From contig PBXF01000032.1 in NCBI GenBank assembly GCA_002727515.1, positions 1 to 10,977 on the forward strand: 10,977 nucleotides of DNA, given 5' to 3'. Shown in pieces: positions 6,274 to 10,977 of this stretch; the stretch's first letter is position 1; the number at the start of each line of letters is the position of its first letter. The notes beneath the pieces were generated by a model. The model was not told where the DNA came from, did no database searches, and worked only from the letters and a program-made list of their open reading frames with translations. The position numbers were made by a program, and so were the translations under genes. The stretch is from Methanobacteriota archaeon. GTDB taxonomy: Archaea; Thermoplasmatota; Poseidoniia; Poseidoniales; Poseidoniaceae.

Positions 6274-8928
6274 ATGAGCGAAGCCAATCCGTTTTCGTCT
6301 GAAAAAGAATTTCCACTTGGTGGAGTTTACCATGCTCTTGACTCGTTGGATGAGGCGGGCATAGACACAAAATCTCTACCATACTCAATCAGAGTACTTC
6401 TAGAAGGGGCTCTGAGGAATTGTGATGGCTTTTTGATTACAGAAAAAGATGTCCGCAACATAGCTGCCTGGAAAGCAGATGGTGAGAGAGGAGAAATTCC
6501 GTTCAGACCATCTAGAGTTATCCTACAAGATTTCACAGGAGTTCCAGCAGTAGTAGACTTAGCAGCATTGAGAGACGCAATGGTTGAGATGGGCGGAGAC
6601 CCTGAAAAGGTCAATCCACAAGTTCCAGTTGACCTGGTCATCGATCACTCGGTTCAAGTTGATATTTCAGGTGCAAATCCAGAGGCGCTTGAAATGAACT
6701 TAGATATTGAATATCACAGAAATATGGAACGTTATACATTCCTTAAATGGGGTCAGCAATCTCTTCAGAATTTTAGAGCAGTTCCTCCATCAAGAGGTAT
6801 TGTCCATCAAGTAAATCTTGAATGGATTGCTACTGTAGCGAGGCAAGAAAATGGTGTTTGGCTTCCCGATTCTTTGGTTGGCACAGATTCACATACAACC
6901 ATGATTAACGGATTAGGTGTCCTTGGTTGGGGAGTAGGGGGCATAGAGGCCGAAGCAGTAATGCTGGGACAACCAATTTACATGCTTGCACCGGACGTTG
7001 TTGGTTTCAGATTAAACGGTTCACTAAACCCTGGAGTTACTGCTACAGACATGACTCTGAGAATAGTTGAATTACTCAGAGAGCATGGGGTTGTTGGAAA
7101 ATTTGTAGAATTTTTTGGTGCTGGAATGGCAGAATTATCCTTGCCAGACCGTGCAACAATTGCAAACATGGCGCCAGAATATGGTGCAACATGCGGTTTC
7201 TTCCCTGTGGATGAAAACACTCTCGCATACATGCGATTATCTGGTAGAGAAGAAGACCAAGTTGTCGCTGTAGAAGAATACTGTAAAGCCCAGGGTTTGT
7301 GGTACAATAAAGAAGATGAAGAGAAGAGTTACACAGCTGTTTTAGAACTTGACCTTTCAACCGTACAGCCTGCTTTAGCAGGTCCAAAGCGCCCTCAGGA
7401 TAGGGTCGACTTGTCAAATATGGCGTCCCATTTCAGAGAATCACTAACTCACGAATTAGGCCATCAAGGTCATGGATTATCGCAGGCTGATCTATCAAAG
7501 TCTTCCATGGTTGGAGATGACTATGACCTTAACCATGGCGATGTTGTTATTGCTGCAATTACATCCTGTACTAACACTTCAAATCCGGGTGTAATGCTTG
7601 CTGCAGGTCTTCTTGCTAGAAATGCTTTGAAGAGAGGTTTGACAGTTAAGCCATGGGTCAAAACATCACTGGCTCCCGGTTCAAGAGTAGTTACAGAATA
7701 CTACGAAGCAAATGGGCTTGACAAGGACTTGTCAGAATTAGGATTCAACAATGTAGGATATGGTTGTACTACGTGTATTGGTAATTCTGGGCCTATACCA
7801 GAGGATATCGAAGCAGCTATCGATGATGCGAATCTAATCGTAGGCTCAGTAATCTCAGGCAACCGAAATTTCGAAGGTAGAGTTCATCAAAAGGTAAAGG
7901 CATCCTATCTTGCAAGTCCACCATTAGTAGTTGCATATGCGATTGCAGGTAGCCTTGATGTCGATATAACAAGCGAACCACTAGGGCATTCAGAAGATGG
8001 CACTCCAGTAATGCTTAGCGATGTTTGGCCTAGTGCTGAGCAACTCAACGAGGCAATGGCTAAAATTACTCCAGAAATGTTCAGAGAAAGATACTCAACA
8101 GTCATGCAGGAACCGAGATGGGATTCAATTCCAAGCGAAGCATCTCCACTTTACCCATGGGATGAACAATCAACTTACATTAGGTTGCCATCTTTCTTCC
8201 AAGGATTGTCAAAAACTCCAGAACCGATTTCATCAATACAGGGCGCTAAGGTATTATTGAAACTTGGAGATTCTATTACCACCGATCACATCTCTCCAGC
8301 TGGGGCTTTCCCAGCAGACGGCCCAGCTGGTATCTGGTTAACAGAAAGGGGAGTGAGTCAAGGTGACTTCAATTCTTTTGGTAGTCGAAGAGGAAATCAC
8401 GAAATCATGATGAGGGGCACTTTTGCTAACGTGAGAGTTCGAAATCAGTTAGCACCAGGAACTGAAGGCGGTTATGCGCTCAATCATGAAAATGGAGAGG
8501 TCACTTTCGTTTATGACGCTGCAATGGCAAGTAAAAGTCCAATGATTGTATTGGCGGGCTCTCAATACGGCACAGGTAGTAGCAGAGATTGGGCTGCAAA
8601 AGGAACCTATTTACTTGGAGTTAAGGCCGTAATTGCTACTTCCTTCGAAAGGATTCACCGATCTAATCTGGTCGGAATGGGCGTCCTCCCCTTAACTTTC
8701 AAAGAAGGAGAAAGTGCAGACATGTTAGGTCTTGACGGTACTGAATCATTCGAAATACCTGTGACTGATGATGTTCAACCATTACAGGACATCGAGGTAA
8801 CTGCAACGAAATCAGATGGTTCAGAGATTAAATTCACAGCATCAGTTAGACTTGATACACCGGTTGAAGTAGAATACTACAGAAATGGTGGAATCCTTCA
8901 CACAGTCTTGAGGAACTTAGCAAACTAA
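6274..8928 (+). CDS. acnA: Aconitate hydratase (AcnA/IRP1 type)
   Basis: This 884-aa protein is a full-length cytosolic aconitase of the AcnA/IRP1 type, interconverting citrate and isocitrate in the TCA cycle. The [4Fe-4S] ligands are Cys432 (ITSCTNTSNP), Cys498 and Cys501 (GYGCTTCIGNSG); the spacing of 66 and 3 residues equals that of human IRP1 (437, 503, 506). Other family signatures are DFTGVPAVVDLAA (86-98), VGTDSHTTMINGLGVLGWG (202-220), GDSITTDHISPAG (665-677), SRRGNHEIMMRGTFANVR (704-721) and GSQYGTGSSRDWAAKG (762-777), which contains active-site Ser and Arg residues. The swivelling C-terminal domain is complete, so no truncation is evident. The gene lies 51 bp after the cyclophilin gene on the same strand, with korAB close by and divergent, giving a small cluster of TCA-cycle functions. 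Confidence 0.97.
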   Translation: MSEANPFSSEKEFPLGGVYHALDSLDEAGIDTKSLPYSIRVLLEGALRNCDGFLITEKDVRNIAAWKADGERGEIPFRPSRVILQDFTGVPAVVDLAALRDAMVEMGGDPEKVNPQVPVDLVIDHSVQVDISGANPEALEMNLDIEYHRNMERYTFLKWGQQSLQNFRAVPPSRGIVHQVNLEWIATVARQENGVWLPDSLVGTDSHTTMINGLGVLGWGVGGIEAEAVMLGQPIYMLAPDVVGFRLNGSLNPGVTATDMTLRIVELLREHGVVGKFVEFFGAGMAELSLPDRATIANMAPEYGATCGFFPVDENTLAYMRLSGREEDQVVAVEEYCKAQGLWYNKEDEEKSYTAVLELDLSTVQPALAGPKRPQDRVDLSNMASHFRESLTHELGHQGHGLSQADLSKSSMVGDDYDLNHGDVVIAAITSCTNTSNPGVMLAAGLLARNALKRGLTVKPWVKTSLAPGSRVVTEYYEANGLDKDLSELGFNNVGYGCTTCIGNSGPIPEDIEAAIDDANLIVGSVISGNRNFEGRVHQKVKASYLASPPLVVAYAIAGSLDVDITSEPLGHSEDGTPVMLSDVWPSAEQLNEAMAKITPEMFRERYSTVMQEPRWDSIPSEASPLYPWDEQSTYIRLPSFFQGLSKTPEPISSIQGAKVLLKLGDSITTDHISPAGAFPADGPAGIWLTERGVSQGDFNSFGSRRGNHEIMMRGTFANVRVRNQLAPGTEGGYALNHENGEVTFVYDAAMASKSPMIVLAGSQYGTGSSRDWAAKGTYLLGVKAVIATSFERIHRSNLVGMGVLPLTFKEGESADMLGLDGTESFEIPVTDDVQPLQDIEVTATKSDGSEIKFTASVRLDTPVEVEYYRNGGILHTVLRNLAN

Positions 8929-8935
8929 CCGATGG

Positions 8936-8943
8936 ATTATATC
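8936..8943 (+). promoter_or_regulatory. TATA box upstream of the 214-aa protein gene
   Basis: ATTATATC is centred 27.5 bp before the ATG at 8967, the best archaeal TATA-like match in the window. Its placement suggests a transcript that starts at or next to the ATG, and it favours 8967 over the ATG at 8976. The box lies only 7 bp after the aconitase stop, so the gene probably has its own promoter. Confidence 0.5.
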
Positions 8944-8966
8944 CCTTGAACTAACAGGGTAGTATC

Positions 8967-9611
8967 ATGCAGAATATGTCTGGATATGTTCGTTTTCGCT
9001 TTCGAAGCGATGACGATGATGTTGATGTTCTGTTGGAGGGTGAATACCAATGGGTAAAATCCCTAATCAAAGAAATAGGCATGGAAGACGTGGGTTGGAT
9101 GATGCCACTGGCTGTTGATAGCACCAATCTCTCAAGTTATGATTTCGATAATGGCGAAGAACCTGCAGAAAATGGTCCTCCAAAGGATATGGGGCCAGCA
9201 CCAGACCCTTCCCGAATCCCCGTAGTAAGACGTCCAATAGGCGAATTAGATCTGCAGGCAAAATTAGCGGATACCGGAATTTTACCCCCTCAGAAGATAG
9301 GCTCAGAACGTCTTCGTGAAGAATTAGAAATGGTTGAAGAACCAATGCCTGCCCAGGGAATCTCCTCAGTTGATCCAATGGCTGAGGCATGGTTGAAGGA
9401 ATTACTCAGAATCGCTGTTAGAAAACATGGTTTGACGGCCTTGGTTACTGAAGAGATAGCACTTGCTGCAAGTGATTACTTGGGTGATAGAGAAGGAATT
9501 GAATTAGAGGTTTATCTTGAATCTTTATTCAAACAAGGAAAGCTAGTAAAGATTCACGGTGGCGAAGAAATTGCATGGGGTCCATCGCCGGCTTGGTTAT
9601 CGAGCAAGTAG
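8967..9611 (+). CDS. Unrecognised acidic protein with possible C-terminal winged-helix-like domain
   Basis: I do not recognise this 214-aa protein. It is soluble, with no signal peptide or membrane segment. Residues about 5-38 (GYVRFRFRSDDDDVDVLLEG, then a KSLIKEIG helix) look like a small beta-beta-alpha domain with an acidic turn. Residues about 52-135 are a low-complexity linker rich in Pro, Glu and Asp (PAENGPPKDMGPAPDPSRIP). Residues about 137-205 are a folded helical segment (AWLKELLRIAVRKHGLTALV, then TEEIALAASDYLG) ending in a strand pair around GKLVKIHGGEEIAWGP. That pattern resembles a winged helix, but I cannot assign it. It follows aconitase by 38 bp, yet has its own TATA-like box and is followed by a T-rich terminator candidate, so it may be monocistronic. 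Met4 at 8976 is an alternative start. Confidence 0.8.
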   Translation: MQNMSGYVRFRFRSDDDDVDVLLEGEYQWVKSLIKEIGMEDVGWMMPLAVDSTNLSSYDFDNGEEPAENGPPKDMGPAPDPSRIPVVRRPIGELDLQAKLADTGILPPQKIGSERLREELEMVEEPMPAQGISSVDPMAEAWLKELLRIAVRKHGLTALVTEEIALAASDYLGDREGIELEVYLESLFKQGKLVKIHGGEEIAWGPSPAWLSSK

Positions 9612-9620
9612 AAATTGTAA

Positions 9621-9639
9621 TTTTTCTTCATTTTTTCTT
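9621..9639 (+). terminator. T-rich archaeal-type terminator
   Basis: Ten bases after the stop at 9611 there are runs of five and six T (TTTTTCTTCATTTTTTCTT). Archaeal RNA polymerase terminates at such T tracts without a hairpin. A further run of six T lies at 9666-9671. Together they probably separate the 214-aa protein gene from the FG-GAP gene. Confidence 0.45.
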
Positions 9640-9694
9640 AAATCGACGTACTGCGAAGCATTTAGTTTTTTGTTAAACGCTCACTTTCCCAAAG

Positions 9695-9704
9695 GAATTA
9701 AAGT
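9695..9704 (+). promoter_or_regulatory. Possible TATA box of the FG-GAP gene
   Basis: GAATTAAAGT is centred about 37 bp before the ATG at 9737, preceded by a purine-rich stretch (AAAG). It would predict a start near 9726 and a leader of about 10 bases. The match is loose and the placement is less tidy than for the genes at 6274 and 8967. Confidence 0.25.
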
Positions 9705-9736
9705 GGTAGTTGGTGTCGCACAGATGAGTGATAACA

Positions 9737-10977
9737 ATGCAATGGAAGACTTTGAACAAAGATGGACGCGGAAACGCACTGCTTCTCGTCCTGGTAATGT
9801 TGCTTTCAACAACTGCTGCTAACCTAGTATCGGCTTCAACATCGAGGTCATACACAACTGAAACAGACCCTGTCGATGTTGCCCTTGGTGACTTCGATTG
9901 TGATGGCGACTTAGACATCGTCACCGCAAATGACAGGAGTACCAAAATATCGATTCTGTGGAACGAAAATGGACAGTTCCAAAAGAGATCAGATGTTTGG
10001 ACTTCAGGTAATCCAAGTTCAGATGCAAATTACGAAGATCACTCCAACACTCAACAGGTAGAAGTCGGTGAATTTACTGGAGACAACGCAATTGACATTG
10101 TTATCTATGCTAGAAACATCCCTCTGCGCCAAGACTCAACTGGCGCTGTTGTTGTCAACAAATTGGGTAACGTAACAATTCTAGAAAACGACGGCTGTGA
10201 CGTCGACACTTTCTCCATCGGTGAGCAGTACGATGTAGTTTGGATGTGGGATCTAGCAGTTGCAGATTTGGATGGAGATGGAAATGATGACATCGTAACT
10301 CTTGAATTACTTGCCGACCTAAAACAACAAAGAGTCGTCACATACAGAGGACCTATTACCTCGTCAACACAAGCTCAGGTCACTTCACTCGGTGACTCTA
10401 CACAGAACTCTTACACAGAATTGGAATTAGGAGATTGGGGAGAACCCAGCCAGGCTAACCCGCTAAGCGGAGGTTCATGTGACGATATCGACATGTGGCT
10501 AGTTCGCTCACAAGGTGTTGACTATCTAACCGGTGCTGCAACAAACCCTGGAAAGTCAGACAACGTTACTGTGGTGGAATTCGACTGTTTAACTAATACA
10601 TTCCCAGCAGTTCTTCAATGGACACAACAAGGAGGAAATGGCGTTCACGTTCATGCTCTAGGACCCGAATTTGGTGGATTTGACATTGGAGACCTTGACA
10701 ACGACGGTCTTATCGATGTTGTTGCAATGAATGACGCAAATACAGAAAACGTATCATATGCGACATTGAACCCAACTACTCACACTTATGCAAATACAAA
10801 GACTGTATACTTCGGGCCTTACATTGCTTGGGAAGTAACTGTAGCTGAATTAAACGGTGATGGAGAGGTTGATTTCGTACACGCCGCTAAATTCAAGCAG
10901 TCCAACTCTACATCGTCAACAGGAGATACAACAAGCAATTACTTCTTGAATCTTCCAACAAGCGTTCAAGTTACTCT
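9737..10977 (+). CDS. Secreted FG-GAP/VCBS repeat protein (partial, runs off the right edge)
   Basis: The open frame from ATG 9737 has no stop through the window end, giving 413 codons of a longer protein. Residues 1-33 form a signal peptide: a basic start (MQWKTLNKDGRGNA), a hydrophobic core LLLVLVMLLSTTAA, and VSA before the cleavage point. Five FG-GAP/VCBS-like units follow, with calcium-loop cores DFDCDGDLDIV (52-62), EFTGDNAIDIV, DLDGDGNDDIV, DLDNDGLIDVV and ELNGDGEVDFV. Such units form blades of a seven-bladed beta-propeller that binds calcium, and at least two more would be expected beyond the edge. Cysteines are few. The protein is probably outside the cell or on its surface, in adhesion or polymer binding. 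ATG 9737 is chosen because an in-frame stop lies at 9725; GTG 9728 is the only longer option. No strong Shine-Dalgarno is seen. Confidence 0.92.
   Translation, partial: MQWKTLNKDGRGNALLLVLVMLLSTTAANLVSASTSRSYTTETDPVDVALGDFDCDGDLDIVTANDRSTKISILWNENGQFQKRSDVWTSGNPSSDANYEDHSNTQQVEVGEFTGDNAIDIVIYARNIPLRQDSTGAVVVNKLGNVTILENDGCDVDTFSIGEQYDVVWMWDLAVADLDGDGNDDIVTLELLADLKQQRVVTYRGPITSSTQAQVTSLGDSTQNSYTELELGDWGEPSQANPLSGGSCDDIDMWLVRSQGVDYLTGAATNPGKSDNVTVVEFDCLTNTFPAVLQWTQQGGNGVHVHALGPEFGGFDIGDLDNDGLIDVVAMNDANTENVSYATLNPTTHTYANTKTVYFGPYIAWEVTVAELNGDGEVDFVHAAKFKQSNSTSSTGDTTSNYFLNLPTSVQVT

Noticed and set aside
6978..7417. Two overlapping minus-strand frames of 109 and 113 aa inside aconitase
   Set aside because: Both are antisense to strongly conserved aconitase sequence, have no recognisable motif and are explained by codon bias of the real gene.
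9559..9822. 87-aa plus-strand frame overlapping the end of the 214-aa gene and the FG-GAP start
   Set aside because: It spans the stop, the T-rich terminator and the signal peptide coding region in another frame, and its translation is low-complexity with no domain.
9673..9945. 90-aa minus-strand frame opposite the FG-GAP gene start
   Set aside because: It is antisense to a clear signal peptide and FG-GAP unit; the Ser/Thr-rich translation looks like a shadow.
1..10977. CRISPR arrays, insertion sequences, attachment sites, phage or defence genes
   Set aside because: No regularly spaced direct repeats, transposase or integrase motifs, or paired terminal inverted repeats were seen, although weak or degenerate elements could be missed by eye.

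Overview
The window looks like a piece of an archaeal genome, most likely a planktonic Thermoplasmatota lineage such as Marine Group II (Poseidoniales); the phylum-level guess is inference. The best direct evidence is the tRNA-Gln(CUG). It has an A1-U72 first pair, which is the archaeal type made through GatDE, whereas bacterial tRNA-Gln has U1-A72. In support, three genes have a TATA-like element about 27 bp before their start codon, as in leaderless archaeal transcripts, and no bacterial -35/-10 promoters were recognised. The DNA is moderately AT-rich and densely coding. No mobile element, CRISPR array or long non-coding stretch was seen.

Left part (1-2126): a possible C-terminal tail of an upstream gene comes first. 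It is followed by a single-pass membrane protein with a signal peptide, an external beta-sandwich and an internal C2H2-like zinc finger. Next are an NADPH-type aldo/keto reductase and a small cupin 10 bp downstream of it. A tRNA-Gln gene faces this group convergently, with its 3' end 3 bp from the cupin stop codon.

Centre (2176-6222): korB and korA lie on the minus strand and encode a two-subunit 2-oxoacid:ferredoxin oxidoreductase, probably the 2-oxoglutarate enzyme. The genes overlap by ATGA and korB has a near-perfect Shine-Dalgarno sequence. The korA leader can form an 11-bp hairpin whose only non-Watson-Crick pair is C-A in the plus-strand sense but G-U in the korA RNA sense. Divergent from korA is a membrane-anchored cyclophilin with a helical cytoplasmic N-terminus; a perfect 7-bp inverted repeat abuts its start codon.

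Right part (6274-10977): a complete aconitase follows, then an unrecognised 214-aa acidic protein with its own TATA-like box and a T-rich terminator candidate. Last is the first 413 codons of a secreted FG-GAP/VCBS repeat protein that runs off the window.

Together, aconitase and the ferredoxin-linked oxidoreductase supply two steps of an oxidative TCA cycle. The cyclophilin, the zinc-finger membrane protein and the FG-GAP protein are envelope or cell-surface functions. I found no clear defence or mobile system. The most unusual items are the zinc-finger transmembrane protein, the korA leader hairpin and the operator-like palindrome in the divergent intergenic region.
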